Shown: one piece after another, positions 35,301 to 44,112 of the stretch | How positions within the stretch are numbered: position 1 is the stretch's first letter | Layout: each line of letters opens with the position of its first letter | DNA from: RGIG1902 sp034926865 | GTDB lineage: Bacteria; Bacillota; Clostridia; Oscillospirales; Butyricicoccaceae | DNA length: 64,000 nt | Assembly (NCBI GenBank): GCA_034926865.1 | Contig: JAYFQP010000010.1 | Span: 38,091-102,090, forward strand | Direction of reading: 5' to 3' | The notes under the pieces: model-generated | What the model saw: the letters and a program-made list of their open reading frames with translations, nothing else | Told to the model about the DNA's origin: nothing | Databases searched by the model: none | Program-made: the position numbers and the translations under genes

Positions 35301-35794
35301 TAAGGCTCCTCGACGAGGCCACTGCCGAGCTTAAAGGCGAGCCTGCCCCGATGAGAACCGACTGCACAGCAGATCTTCTCGTTTCGGCAGGGCTGCCTCA
35401 GAACTATGTCCCGGATGCATCTGTCAGAATCGATCTCTACCGCAGGATATCTATGATAACCTCTCAGGATGAGTTCTACGACATGCAGGATGAGCTGCTT
35501 GACCGCTTCGGAGATATACCTGCCTCGGCACAGGCCCTGCTGGATATAGCCCTTCTGCGTTCCAAAGCCTCTAAAAACGGCATAAATGAAATAACCCAGA
35601 AGGGCAAAACGCTAATGATTTACTTTTCCATTCCGAACATGGAGCGCGTTGCTTCTGTCTGCTCACATCCTGATTTCAAGGGCAGGATACTCTTTTCAGC
35701 GGGAGAGAGGCCTTATCTTACGCTTAAGCTGAAGGCAGACGAATCCCCTCTTGATATGACAGTCATTCTTATTGATTTATACATTGGCGCGTGA
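32333..35794 (+). CDS. mfd: Transcription-repair coupling factor
   Basis: 1153 residues from ATG 32333 (GGGAGG upstream). Removes RNA polymerase stalled at DNA damage and recruits UvrA. Domains in order: UvrB-like N-terminal region (residues about 1-330; VEGPGQFAVRGGILDIFPSG), an unspecific linker region, the CarD-like RNA-polymerase-interaction domain (about 480-560; HPGDFVVHEKHGIGRF), the translocase with Walker A GDVGFGKTE (about 642), DEEQ box, TATPIPRT and the second helicase lobe (IETGVDIPNVNTLII), and the TRCF C-terminal domain. Complete. The order glmU-prs-pth-mfd is conserved in Firmicutes. Confidence 0.96.
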   Translation: MGLLLDFLAEYPEYQGLLSGIENGKRSISVYGMSPIHQAHFIAALRNSLKRPVLVVAKDEQASEDLMSDYSSFSGEQGLFLPCRDLIFHNIDNASREHEHRRLLALSTFQRGLSGALFSSPDALMLHTIPPDILISSTLTLSAGEDYNLDNICSSLVTWGYSRTENVEGPGQFAVRGGILDIFPSGENHPVRAEFWGDTVDSLGHFDPLTQRRTENISSFDIIPSREVLPCLADGGIDGLCQTLTKISKLKASSSKLKSILYEDIEKLQSGLSFASSDRYLPHIYKDTPCAMDYIPQDALIIFAESPAALENAKAFEYRMGEDVSHLLEEGVLSPSKNGYCLSFQQFKATCMSHMLVSLDQFLSSQGFSPDSIISVDARQLPSYGGSLDTASSDISSYLSLGYNVLALAGGNQRAQSLKRLLEEHDIPCTEVNAMPTEGKVLVTTANLSAGFEYPSLKLAVITEGQLAVKKGIEKKKAKNKKNAITFSDLHPGDFVVHEKHGIGRFVGVERISVDKVWRDYIKIAFAGTDFVFVPATSLDVISKYIGAGEQAEVKLSKLGGTTWVKTKTRAKKAAMDLAEGLLKLYAARRATTGFAFFPDDDWQKGFEERFAFDETEDQLVCSEEIKNDMQKPYPMDRLLCGDVGFGKTEVAFRAVMKCILSGKQAAILVPTTVLARQHYLSACQRFAGYPITIDMMSRYRTPGQQRETLRNLRTDGCDLLIGTHRILQKDIKFKNLGLLVIDEEQRFGVSHKEKIKQMSTSVDVLTLTATPIPRTLNMALSGIRDMSVLEEPPAGRIPVQTYVLEHDEVIIRDAIRKELARGGQVYYLHNRIDDIEDVAAALQKVFPDAAIDTAHGRMGEARMADVMGKAYSGDIDILVCTTIIETGVDIPNVNTLIIEDADHMGLAQLHQIRGRVGRSQRHAYAYLTYRKGKVLTEISQKRLSAIREFAEFGSGFKIAMRDLEIRGAGNVLGPEQSGHMMSVGYDMYLRLLDEATAELKGEPAPMRTDCTADLLVSAGLPQNYVPDASVRIDLYRRISMITSQDEFYDMQDELLDRFGDIPASAQALLDIALLRSKASKNGINEITQKGKTLMIYFSIPNMERVASVCSHPDFKGRILFSAGERPYLTLKLKADESPLDMTVILIDLYIGA

Positions 35795-35903
35795 TATTAT
35801 TAAATACTATAGAATACCTACACGTTCTATTTTCAACTGGCTGAGACTGCATAACACAGCCCTGTGATAATATAAAGGCATACCCTTACGGGAGGAATAT
35901 GAA

Positions 35904-36899
35904 ATGAAAAAATATCTCACCGCCCTCTTTGCGGTGCTTTTGGCTTTAAGCCTTTTCAGCTGCTCCGCCAGCCCTACTGCCATAAAAGTGGGCAGCAGCA
36001 AGGTAGACGCTTCTGAATACGCCTATTATTTGAATTATAACCGGCTTAATCTCGATTCACAGTCAACTGGCACGCTTGTGCTCAATGAGGATGAGCTTTT
36101 GGCCCAAGCGCGTGAAAAGGCAAAAGAGCACATTATAACGGCTGAAATAGTGCGGATGAAATGCAAGGAACTGGACCTCAAGCTTTCAGATGAACAAAAG
36201 TCTCAGATCAAAGAGGCTAAAGATGACATGATAGATTCTTTTGGAGGACTTTCAGGTTATCTTGACTATTTAAAGTCAAATTATCTGACTGACCGGCTTT
36301 ACGACAAACTACAGGAAAATAGCTATTACTACTCGATGCTTTACGAATATATCGCCGCGAACCCTGACAGCGGCATAAGCACAGATCAGGAGCTCAGGCA
36401 GTATTTTTCGGAAAACTATATAAAAGTCAAATATATACGCTTCAACACTACTGACGAAACAGGCAGCCCTCTGCCTGAAGAAGAACTTAAAGGCCTTCTT
36501 GAAACGGCCAACTCAGTTCTTACTCAAATAAACAAAGGTGATCTCACCTTTGATGCCGCCATGTCTCAATACAATGATGTAAATGCCATATCTGAAAACG
36601 CCTCAGGCATCGTCGTCAGCGCTCAGGATGGCACGGCCATTGAATATATAACCGATGCATTTGCCCTTACAGATGGGCAGTGCGGCGGCGTTTATACATA
36701 CAGCGATGGTTATTACATCCTGCTGCGCCAACCGGTGGATGCCGGATATTACGATGAAAATCGTGAGCAAATAGTACATACGGCCTCCGACTGGGCCTTC
36801 AATAATTATGTAGCTTCTGCAAAAGCTTCCCTTACCATAACCGTCAATAAGGTCTGCCAAAAAATCAACTTTGAAAATCTTAAGGATTATGTAAAGTAA
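35904..36899 (+). CDS. prsA: PrsA/SurA-like foldase lipoprotein
   Basis: 331 residues, start ATG 35904 with GGGAGG. The signal peptide ends in the lipobox LFSC, so Cys20 should be lipidated and the protein anchored outside the membrane. A SurA-N-like helical region (about 45-160) is followed by a parvulin-type peptidyl-prolyl isomerase region (about 165-300; IKVKYIRF, and YSDGYYILLRQPVD near its end). It helps fold exported proteins; the many large surface proteins here are plausible clients. Located 109 bases after mfd. Confidence 0.85.
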   Translation: MKKYLTALFAVLLALSLFSCSASPTAIKVGSSKVDASEYAYYLNYNRLNLDSQSTGTLVLNEDELLAQAREKAKEHIITAEIVRMKCKELDLKLSDEQKSQIKEAKDDMIDSFGGLSGYLDYLKSNYLTDRLYDKLQENSYYYSMLYEYIAANPDSGISTDQELRQYFSENYIKVKYIRFNTTDETGSPLPEEELKGLLETANSVLTQINKGDLTFDAAMSQYNDVNAISENASGIVVSAQDGTAIEYITDAFALTDGQCGGVYTYSDGYYILLRQPVDAGYYDENREQIVHTASDWAFNNYVASAKASLTITVNKVCQKINFENLKDYVK

Positions 36900-36957
36900 T
36901 TTGCAAAAAGCTGGAAACGCATTTCTGGTTTAAGCAAGTAACTGAAAGGAGCGTTTA

Positions 36958-37605
36958 ATGGCTGTCACAAGATCTCAGATGAAAGAAATCGAAATGCGGG
37001 CAGACGCCTGCGGTCTTTCCTACCTTGAGATGATGGAAAACGCGGGGAAAGCAGCTTTTGATGCGCTGATCGCCGAGCGTCCGCTCATTAAGACGGCAGC
37101 CGTATTCTGCGGCAACGGCAACAATGGCGGCGATGGCTTTGTCTTGGCGCGAATGCTGAAGCAAAATGGCGTATCAGTCCTCATAATAATGGCCGTGGGT
37201 GAGCCAAAGACTCATGACGCGGCTAAAAATATGAACCTTGCCTCTGTTCTTGGCATTCCTTTTGTAAAAGGGCCCGCTCTTAGTGCTGAGGATATCGGCT
37301 TTATAAGCTCAACCGGCGCTGTAGTGGACGCCATATACGGAACAGGGTTTCATGGCAGACTCCCTCTTGAGGCTGAAAAATGCTGTGCTGTCATCAACAC
37401 CTCAAAGGGCCTTAAAATGTCGCTGGATCTGCCAAGCGGCCTTGAATGCGATACCGGCAGTGCTGCGGATGGGACGGTTTTAGCTGATATGACTGTAGTT
37501 TTTCATGCGCTCAAGCCATGCCATATAATCTCACCTCACATATGCGGCAAAATTGTTTTGGCCGATATAGGTATAGACAAAGCCCTTAATTCCCGGTATT
37601 TTTAA
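36958..37605 (+). CDS. nnrE: NAD(P)HX epimerase (YjeF N-terminal domain)
   Basis: 215 residues, start ATG 36958 after AAAGGAG. Epimerises damaged, hydrated NAD(P)H. Motifs: N-terminal MKEIEMRA, the GNGNNGGDGFVLAR loop, VVDAIYGTGFHG, and LPSGLECDTG. Many bacteria fuse this to the NAD(P)HX dehydratase domain; here only the epimerase half is present and no dehydratase lies nearby. The C-terminus (IGIDKALNSRYF) is typical of the stand-alone form. Confidence 0.9.
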   Translation: MAVTRSQMKEIEMRADACGLSYLEMMENAGKAAFDALIAERPLIKTAAVFCGNGNNGGDGFVLARMLKQNGVSVLIIMAVGEPKTHDAAKNMNLASVLGIPFVKGPALSAEDIGFISSTGAVVDAIYGTGFHGRLPLEAEKCCAVINTSKGLKMSLDLPSGLECDTGSAADGTVLADMTVVFHALKPCHIISPHICGKIVLADIGIDKALNSRYF

Positions 37606-37718
37606 CCACAGTTTTTTCACATGCAAAAATGGCAAAACCACAAACTAACAAAACAGCATCCATCAAGAGAGGCTGTTTTAATTACCACATACTCAAAATA
37701 TTCCCCCATGATTATACA

Positions 37719-37748
37719 AAAAGGCGGCGCCTTATAGCGCCGCCTTTT
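37719..37748. terminator. Bidirectional terminator between nnrE and nfnB
   Basis: A perfect 12-bp stem (37719-37730 with 37737-37748), GC-rich core with A/T arms, serving both convergent genes. Confidence 0.87.
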
Positions 37749-37764
37749 AACATATCAGAAAAGC

Positions 37765-39153
37765 TTACTTACTCTGGAGATATTCGTCGATCGTCTTAGC
37801 CGCAGTTTTTCCTGCACCCATGGCGAGGATAACTGTAGCAGCACCTGTGGAGGCGTCACCGCCGGCATAAATGCCCTCTCTTGAGGTTCCACCGGTTTCG
37901 GCTGTCACAATGCAGCCCCACTTGTTTGTCTCAAGTCCTGGGGTTGTCGTGCGGATAAGGGGGTTGGGGGATGTTCCGATAGCGGGGATAACTGTATCTA
38001 CATCCATTGCAAATTCACTGCCCTCGACGGGAACAGGGCGGCGTCTGCCGGAGGCATCGGGCTCGCCAAGCTTCATCTCTACACAATGAAGTTTCTTGAC
38101 TCTGCCCTTCTCGTCGCCCTCAACTGACAAAGGCGCGGTGAGAAGTTTAAAGATAATTCCCTCTTCCTTAGCGTGATGAACTTCTTCTTTTCTTGCGGGA
38201 AGTTCTTCCTCGCCTCTGCGGTATACGATATATACATTCTCGGCACCCATACGCTTAGCGCAGCGGGCGGCATCCATTGCAACGTTGCCGCCGCCGACCA
38301 CAGCGACGCTCTTGCTGTGAAGAACAGGGGTATCGCAAGCCTCACCCTTATATGCCTTCATCAGGTTGATACGGGTAAGGTATTCGTTTGCGGAATAAAC
38401 ACCGCAAAGGCCCTCGCCGGGAACCTTCATGAACTGGGGAAGGCCAGCGCCGGAACCGATAAATACGGCCTCATATCCTCTTTCAAAAATCTCATCTATA
38501 GATAGGATTTTGCCGATGACCATGTTGAGCTCGATATCTACGCCCATCTTGCTGAGGCTTTCAATTTCTTTGTTAACGATCTCTTTGGGAAGCCTGAACT
38601 CAGGAATGCCGTAAGACAGAACGCCGCCGGCAACATGAAGGGCTTCAAATATAGTGACGTCATAGCCTTTTCTTGCAAGTTCGCCTGCACATGTCAGGCC
38701 AGCAGGGCCGGAACCTATAACGGCGACCTTTCTGCCGTTCCTGGGAGCAGTTGAAACATTGGAAACGCCATTTTCCCTTGCCCAGTCAGCTACGAATCTC
38801 TCAAGCCTGCCTATAGCCACAGGCTCACCCTTGATACCTCTTACGCATCTCTGCTCGCACTGGCTCTCCTGGGGACATACCCTTCCGGAGATAGCGGGCA
38901 GGGCGTTGGCAGAACTAAGAATTTTATAAGCTTCTTCCATATCGCCTTCTTTTATCTTGGCGATAAACTCAGGAATTGGTATTGATACGGGGCAGCCAGC
39001 TACGCAGGGACGATTTTTGCAGTTAAGGCAACGCTCCGCTTCTTCCTTGGCCTGCTCAAGAGTATAGCCCAGTGTGACCTCCAAGAAGTTAGCGTTTCTT
39101 ACGTTAGGCTCCTGCTCGGGCATTTTTACCTTTGTAAGTGACATGTTAGGCAT
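37765..39153 (-). CDS. nfnB: NADH-dependent ferredoxin:NADP+ oxidoreductase large subunit (GltA/glutamate-synthase-like)
   Basis: 462 residues, start ATG 39153 with GAGAGG. The N-terminal Fe-S region has CLNCKNRPCVAGCPV and CPQESQCEQRCV; then an FAD-binding fold (VAVIGSGPAGLTCAGELA) and an NAD(P)-binding fold (VAVVGGGNVAMDAARCA), ending in the FAD-contact GIYAGGD. The sequence is often labelled glutamate synthase small chain, but its overlap with the ferredoxin-NADP+ reductase-like gene indicates NfnB. NfnAB couples NADH and reduced ferredoxin to NADPH formation by electron bifurcation. It probably balances redox cofactors in this anaerobe. Confidence 0.9.
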   Translation of the reverse strand: MPNMSLTKVKMPEQEPNVRNANFLEVTLGYTLEQAKEEAERCLNCKNRPCVAGCPVSIPIPEFIAKIKEGDMEEAYKILSSANALPAISGRVCPQESQCEQRCVRGIKGEPVAIGRLERFVADWARENGVSNVSTAPRNGRKVAVIGSGPAGLTCAGELARKGYDVTIFEALHVAGGVLSYGIPEFRLPKEIVNKEIESLSKMGVDIELNMVIGKILSIDEIFERGYEAVFIGSGAGLPQFMKVPGEGLCGVYSANEYLTRINLMKAYKGEACDTPVLHSKSVAVVGGGNVAMDAARCAKRMGAENVYIVYRRGEEELPARKEEVHHAKEEGIIFKLLTAPLSVEGDEKGRVKKLHCVEMKLGEPDASGRRRPVPVEGSEFAMDVDTVIPAIGTSPNPLIRTTTPGLETNKWGCIVTAETGGTSREGIYAGGDASTGAATVILAMGAGKTAAKTIDEYLQSK

Positions 39154-40003
39154 TCGTCTTACCTCTCAATCTGCAAATATGTTCTTCCTTCTTTTTTGCC
39201 TCAAACTCCTTATAAGAGTTGTTACGGGCAATGACCTCGTCAAAATCTACCAGATGTCCGTCAAAGTCAGGGCCGTCTACGCAGGCAAACTTTGTCTCAC
39301 CGCCAACAGTTACACGGCAGCATCCGCACATGCCCGTACCGTCAACCATGATGGGGTTCATACTGATCGTTGTCGGAATATCATACTGCTTTGTGAGTCT
39401 GCATACAAACTTCATCATCATGAGAGGGCCGATTGCAACGGCGTGATCATACTTATTTCCCTCTTCAATGAGGCCCTTGAGCTTATCAGTGCCAAAGCCG
39501 TGGAAACCATAATCTCCCACATCTGTGCACATATAGAGATTAGTACAGGCAGCCTTCATCTCATCCTCAAGTATGATGAGATCCTTGTTACGGAAGCCCG
39601 CGATAAGGTCAACTTCGACCCCGGCATCATGAAGAGCCTTGGCAATAGGATAAGCGATGGCACATCCTGCACCTCCGCCAACTACGGCAACCTTCTTGCC
39701 CATCTCAGCGATATTTGTGGGAACACCAAGCGGTCCTACAAAATCATGGAGGCATTCGCCTTCGTTAAGCTCGTCAAGAGCCATTGTTGTCTTGCCGACC
39801 TTCTGATAGATAATAGTGACAGTTCCCTTTTCCTTGTCTGTAGCGGCAATAGTAAGGGGTACTCTCTCGCCATCTGCATCAACCCTGAAGATGATGAACT
39901 GTCCAGCCTTGGCCTTTTGGGCAACAAGGGGAGCATGAATCTCCATAAGCGTGATATCAGGCTTCAGAGGTTTCTTCAAAACTATCTGATATTTCTTCTC
40001 CAT
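39146..40003 (-). CDS. nfnA: Ferredoxin:NADP+ oxidoreductase small subunit (sulfide/dihydroorotate dehydrogenase-like)
   Basis: 285 residues, start ATG 40003 after AAGGAGAG; the longer open frame upstream has no ribosome binding site. An FAD-binding domain (GQFIIFRV, VPLTIAATD), an NAD-binding domain (VAVVGGGAGCAIAYP) and a C-terminal [2Fe-2S] site (GMCGCCRV, plus FACVDGPDFDGH). Its stop overlaps the nfnB start by 8 bases, so the two are translated as a pair. Together they should form the bifurcating NfnAB complex. Confidence 0.9.
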   Translation of the reverse strand: MEKKYQIVLKKPLKPDITLMEIHAPLVAQKAKAGQFIIFRVDADGERVPLTIAATDKEKGTVTIIYQKVGKTTMALDELNEGECLHDFVGPLGVPTNIAEMGKKVAVVGGGAGCAIAYPIAKALHDAGVEVDLIAGFRNKDLIILEDEMKAACTNLYMCTDVGDYGFHGFGTDKLKGLIEEGNKYDHAVAIGPLMMMKFVCRLTKQYDIPTTISMNPIMVDGTGMCGCCRVTVGGETKFACVDGPDFDGHLVDFDEVIARNNSYKEFEAKKKEEHICRLRGKTNA

Positions 40004-40082
40004 TGTACTCTCCTTAATATGTGATATCAAAGTTTTTACACACAATGTTATGGTATCTCGAAAGATATGGTTTGTCAACAGC

Positions 40083-40117
40083 AAAAAGGCGCAATTTTTA
40101 ACAAACTACGCCTTTTT
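40083..40117 (-). terminator. Terminator of typA
   Basis: A 9-bp stem (40083-40091 with 40109-40117) has a 17-base loop and T-runs on both strands. It lies just past the typA stop. Confidence 0.7.
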
Positions 40118-40124
40118 TCGCAAA

Positions 40125-41948
40125 TTATTTCTGTTTAGCGTAACTCTTTGCCCTGAGCTGATTAGTAAGAATCATCTTCCTTATTCTAAGGCTTTTGGGA
40201 GTTACTTCTATAAGTTCGTCATCGGCTATAAACTCTATGGAGGCCTCCAAACTCATCTGTCTGGGGGGAATTAGACGCATTGCATCGTCGCTTCCGGAGG
40301 CTCTCATATTTGTTACATGCTTCTTCTTACATACGTTTACGTTTATATCTTCCGCTTTTGGAGACTGGCCAACAACCATGCCCTCATAGACCTTTACTCC
40401 CGGCGTAATAAACAATACTCCCCTGTCCTGAGCGTTGAAGAGGCCGTAGGTAACGGCTTCTCCGCTTTCAAAAGCGACAAGCGAACCGGTGGTGCGAGTC
40501 ATGATATCTCCCTTATATGGAACATAACCTGAGAAGATTGAGCTCATTATCCCCTCGCCTCTGGTATCCGTCAAGAACTCATTGCGGTATCCGAAAAGTC
40601 CCCTTGCGGGTATCAGGTACTCAACACGCATACGGTCACTGCCCTGGGGGTTCATCTGCACAAGCTCGCCCTTTCTTGAACCGATCTTCTCCATAACAGC
40701 GCCGACGTACTCAGCGGGAACATCGCATACAAGCGTCTCGACAGGCTCCATTTTGACGCCATTCTCCTCGTGATAAAGAACCCTGGGCGCTCCGACGGAA
40801 AACTCATAGCCTTCGCGGCGCATTGTCTCGATAAGTATCGAAAGATGCATCTCTCCTCTTCCGGCCACCTTGAAGCTCTCGGTTGTTTCGGTTTCGGTAA
40901 CTTTGAGGGAAACATCCTTTAAAAGCTCCCTCATAAGACGGTCACGGAGATGGCGGGATGTTATAAACTTTCCCTCGGTGCCCGCGAACGGGCTGTTGTT
41001 GACCGAGAAGGTCATCTCTACAGTAGGATCAGATATCTTTACGAATGCCACAGGCTCAGGACTGTCAACCGCACAAATGGTGTCTCCTATGGTAATATCG
41101 CCTATACCGGAAAGACAGATTATCTCGCCAGCTCTTGCCTCGTCAATGGGCATCCTGTTAAGCCCCTCTATGCCGTACAGGTTAACAGCCTTGGACTTAT
41201 ACGGTTCATGATTATTGTGGTAATGACATACAGTGACATCCTGATTCTTTTTGATAACTCCGCGCTCAAGACGGCCAATACATATACGCCCGACGTAGTC
41301 GTTATAATCTATGGCAGAAACAAGCATCTGCATAGGCGCATCCTCATCAACATCAGGACAATCTATATTTTCAAGTATAGCATCGAAAAGCGGAACAAGA
41401 CTCTCGTGCGGGCCCTCGGGAGCAAGGGAAGCCGTGCCGTCTCTTCCGGAGCAGAAGAGCACGGGAGAGTTAAGCTGCTCATCATTTGCGTCAAGACTTA
41501 TAAGAAGATCGAGAACTTCGTCTATAACTTCGTTTATACGCGCATCGGGACGATCTATCTTATTTATGACTACGACCACCTTGTGTCCCAAAGCAAGAGC
41601 TTTCTGCAAAACGAATCTCGTCTGAGGCATAGGGCCCTCTGCGGCATCGACAAGAAGCAAAACGCCGTTCACCATTTTAAGAACGCGCTCTACTTCGCCG
41701 CCGAAATCAGCGTGGCCCGGAGTATCGATTATATTGATTTTAACTCCCTTATAGTGAACGGAAGTGTTTTTGGCAAGAATTGTGATGCCGCGCTCACGCT
41801 CAAGATCATTACTATCCATCACTCGCTCGGCCACAGCCTGATTCTCCCTGAAAGTTCCGCTCTGCCTTAGCATTTGATCGACGAGGGTAGTCTTGCCATG
41901 GTCAACATGAGCAACTATGGCTATATTTCTAAGATCTTCCCTTAACAT
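40125..41948 (-). CDS. typA: Ribosome-associated GTPase TypA/BipA
   Basis: 607 residues, typical length, start ATG 41948 with AAGGGG. EF-G-like translation GTPase that assists ribosome assembly and stress adaptation. G1 AHVDHGKTTLVDQML, G2 RERGITI, G3 DTPGHADFGGEVERV, G4 NKIDRPDAR, then domain 2, EF-G III/V-like domains and the TypA-specific C-terminal domain. Complete. Transcribed alone, between nfnA and the germination operon. Confidence 0.96.
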   Translation of the reverse strand: MLREDLRNIAIVAHVDHGKTTLVDQMLRQSGTFRENQAVAERVMDSNDLERERGITILAKNTSVHYKGVKINIIDTPGHADFGGEVERVLKMVNGVLLLVDAAEGPMPQTRFVLQKALALGHKVVVVINKIDRPDARINEVIDEVLDLLISLDANDEQLNSPVLFCSGRDGTASLAPEGPHESLVPLFDAILENIDCPDVDEDAPMQMLVSAIDYNDYVGRICIGRLERGVIKKNQDVTVCHYHNNHEPYKSKAVNLYGIEGLNRMPIDEARAGEIICLSGIGDITIGDTICAVDSPEPVAFVKISDPTVEMTFSVNNSPFAGTEGKFITSRHLRDRLMRELLKDVSLKVTETETTESFKVAGRGEMHLSILIETMRREGYEFSVGAPRVLYHEENGVKMEPVETLVCDVPAEYVGAVMEKIGSRKGELVQMNPQGSDRMRVEYLIPARGLFGYRNEFLTDTRGEGIMSSIFSGYVPYKGDIMTRTTGSLVAFESGEAVTYGLFNAQDRGVLFITPGVKVYEGMVVGQSPKAEDINVNVCKKKHVTNMRASGSDDAMRLIPPRQMSLEASIEFIADDELIEVTPKSLRIRKMILTNQLRAKSYAKQK

Positions 41949-41995
41949 ATATATCCCCTTGTATCCAGAATTTTTAACAATTCATTATATCGCCC

Positions 41996-43063
41996 TTATA
42001 CCGCCCTGTCAAACCATTTTTCTTTTATTTTTCTTATCAGGGCCAAAGCAATAGGAAAAATCACTGCCATAATTCCCAAAGGCATAAGAGAACGCTGTCT
42101 CCAAAGCTCATCGCTGGAGTTGGACGAAAACATAACTGTCGCCGCCCAAAATGCAGCAAGTGTTATGATCACCTGTATTCCCAGGCTCTTAAGCCTGCCT
42201 CCGGCAGCAGTCACTGCGCATCTGCCGCCAAAGCGTATAAACGCTGCAGCTTTTATCATTTTTGCCGTTATAAACGCGCAGACAAGAAAATCCTCCATGT
42301 GAAGCCCATAGCTTCCCACCCGCTGAAGCCCGGCCAAGGCATAAAACGGAAAAGTGTACCGCGAAGCCAACTCGTAACCGATAACGGATATATCCTTTAT
42401 GCGCTCTATGCCCATCAACCCTCCTGCGGCTATTGCCGCCAGGCCAGCCGCTTTAGATAGGTTTTTTTCATCTGTCTGATCACTCAAAAGAGCTATTCCA
42501 ACAAATCCCCCGGAAAACGGCTTTAAAAAAACATATAAAAAACCCTTTGCCAGTTCTGATGTAGTTCCTTCATAAACAGGCAAAAGCCTTTGAATATGCC
42601 AGTCTGATGTCCCCGCAAAAAAGAAAATCGCAAAAAGCAGCAATATCCATACAAACGATATCTCAACATATCTTTCAAGGCCTCTCCCTTTTAAAAGAGA
42701 CAACGCCAAAGCCGCCATCGCCATCAATGCAATAATGCCGTGTGGAGACATAACAAAATCATTGTAAGTTATAATAAACAGGCCAAATCTTCCAAAAACC
42801 AACCCTGTAATAAAAGCTGAAAGAACTATCCAAGCAGAAAGCATTACAGTGAACACAGGCTTGCCTAACACTTCACTGCTTTTAAAAAATCCGCCTTTAC
42901 AGGCATACGCACATACACGGTAAAACGGAAGAGCGATAATCGCTCCTATAAGATAAGCAATCCATGTTGCTTTTCCTGCCACATTCCAGTTTATATTAAC
43001 GGTATCGGCTATAAGAAGAACAAATATCAGGGTGAAGCATCTGTACCTGCTGAGTTTTTTCAC
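41996..43063 (-). CDS. gerAB: Spore germination receptor B subunit (GerAB family)
   Basis: 355 residues. Start GTG 43063, with GGAGCAGAG upstream and a GTGA overlap with the preceding stop. About ten hydrophobic segments in the amino-acid-permease-like GerAB/ArcD fold. In germinant receptors this subunit binds the small-molecule germinant in the inner spore membrane. The germinant cannot be read from sequence. Third gene of a gerAA-gerAC-gerAB operon. Confidence 0.9.
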   Translation of the reverse strand: MKKLSRYRCFTLIFVLLIADTVNINWNVAGKATWIAYLIGAIIALPFYRVCAYACKGGFFKSSEVLGKPVFTVMLSAWIVLSAFITGLVFGRFGLFIITYNDFVMSPHGIIALMAMAALALSLLKGRGLERYVEISFVWILLLFAIFFFAGTSDWHIQRLLPVYEGTTSELAKGFLYVFLKPFSGGFVGIALLSDQTDEKNLSKAAGLAAIAAGGLMGIERIKDISVIGYELASRYTFPFYALAGLQRVGSYGLHMEDFLVCAFITAKMIKAAAFIRFGGRCAVTAAGGRLKSLGIQVIITLAAFWAATVMFSSNSSDELWRQRSLMPLGIMAVIFPIALALIRKIKEKWFDRAV

Positions 43064-44112
43064 CTCTGCTCCTCCTTTATCTTCCCGGTACTCTTGATGC
43101 TGGCATCAACTTTAACATCGAAAATGCTGTTGGCAAATATATCTGCCCAGTTCTCCTTTACCTTTTCCCATTCGTCCGTTTTATAGCGGTAAAGGTATTG
43201 GCCTGCTCCAAACACGTCGCTGCGACAGGTTTTCATAATATCCGCAACCTCACGTATATCACTTTCCAGCCGGCTCTTAAGCGCCTTTTCATATACGGAA
43301 AGATCACCGTAAAGCACATCCTCCGCCCTGAATGAAGCCTTAACGGACACGGAGATGACCGCTTTTTCGCCGCTTATGACCGTTTTTAATGTGCTCTTGC
43401 TATCCAGAAGCCTGAAAGAATAAAAGCCTCCCTCCCCGGAAACCCCTATTTCGCCTGAGTTAGCAAGGTTTCTTACTATCAGGAAGGCCGGCGTGAGCCG
43501 CGGTTCAAGTTTTCCGGCAATGCTGAAATCTCTGAGAAACGCCACGCCTCCGGTCTTCTCTTTGGAGGTAAGCGGTATGAACGCATCGATCCCGTCTGCA
43601 TATAAATCATATAAAAAATCCTTTACCATAAGATCCGCCGTAGCCATCGTTTCTGACCCGGTGGTCGAAGCCTTCATTATACGTGTGCTCAAAAATGAGT
43701 CATCATTAAACACATCCGCCGCTTCCCCTTCGCAGAGCAAAAGGCGGGTGTTAAGCATAATATTGTGCTCATTTCGAATATACCCGAAAAGATGCTCAAG
43801 GCTGTCATCAGCCGCACTTTCGGAAACAACCAGAATTGAGGCATGTCTAAGGTACGGATATTGTCCGCTTGTCTCCTGTACATTCTGAAGGCACCTGGGA
43901 AGTGTTACCCCTTCTCCTTTTTTCAGAAGAGGTTCAATACTCTCGGCGTTCTCCGCCTGACCTTTTACCGCTTCAAATGTCACCTTATAATCATCTTTTT
44001 CTTTATCCACGCCTATAGCGGTAACTATAAGAAACTGCTGGAGCTCCTCAGCGCGGCATCCGCTCATGAATAAACAGCAAACCGCTAAAAGCGCTGTTAT
44101 CACCCGCTTCAT
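43060..44112 (-). CDS. gerAC: Spore germination lipoprotein (GerAC family)
   Basis: 350 residues. ATGA overlap with the gerAA stop. Lipobox LFMSGC makes Cys19 the likely lipidation site. The family pattern FLIVTAIGVDKEKDDYKVT, then RHASILVVSE and the C-terminal YLYRYKTDEWEKVKENW, is present. The subunit sits on the outside of the inner spore membrane and is needed for receptor function. Confidence 0.92.
   Translation of the reverse strand: MKRVITALLAVCCLFMSGCRAEELQQFLIVTAIGVDKEKDDYKVTFEAVKGQAENAESIEPLLKKGEGVTLPRCLQNVQETSGQYPYLRHASILVVSESAADDSLEHLFGYIRNEHNIMLNTRLLLCEGEAADVFNDDSFLSTRIMKASTTGSETMATADLMVKDFLYDLYADGIDAFIPLTSKEKTGGVAFLRDFSIAGKLEPRLTPAFLIVRNLANSGEIGVSGEGGFYSFRLLDSKSTLKTVISGEKAVISVSVKASFRAEDVLYGDLSVYEKALKSRLESDIREVADIMKTCRSDVFGAGQYLYRYKTDEWEKVKENWADIFANSIFDVKVDASIKSTGKIKEEQR

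Noticed and set aside
39074..41870. Long plus-strand frames opposite nfnA and typA (for example 39074-40024 and 40950-41870)
   Set aside because: Mirror frames of well-supported conserved genes, with no ribosome binding sites and unlikely composition.
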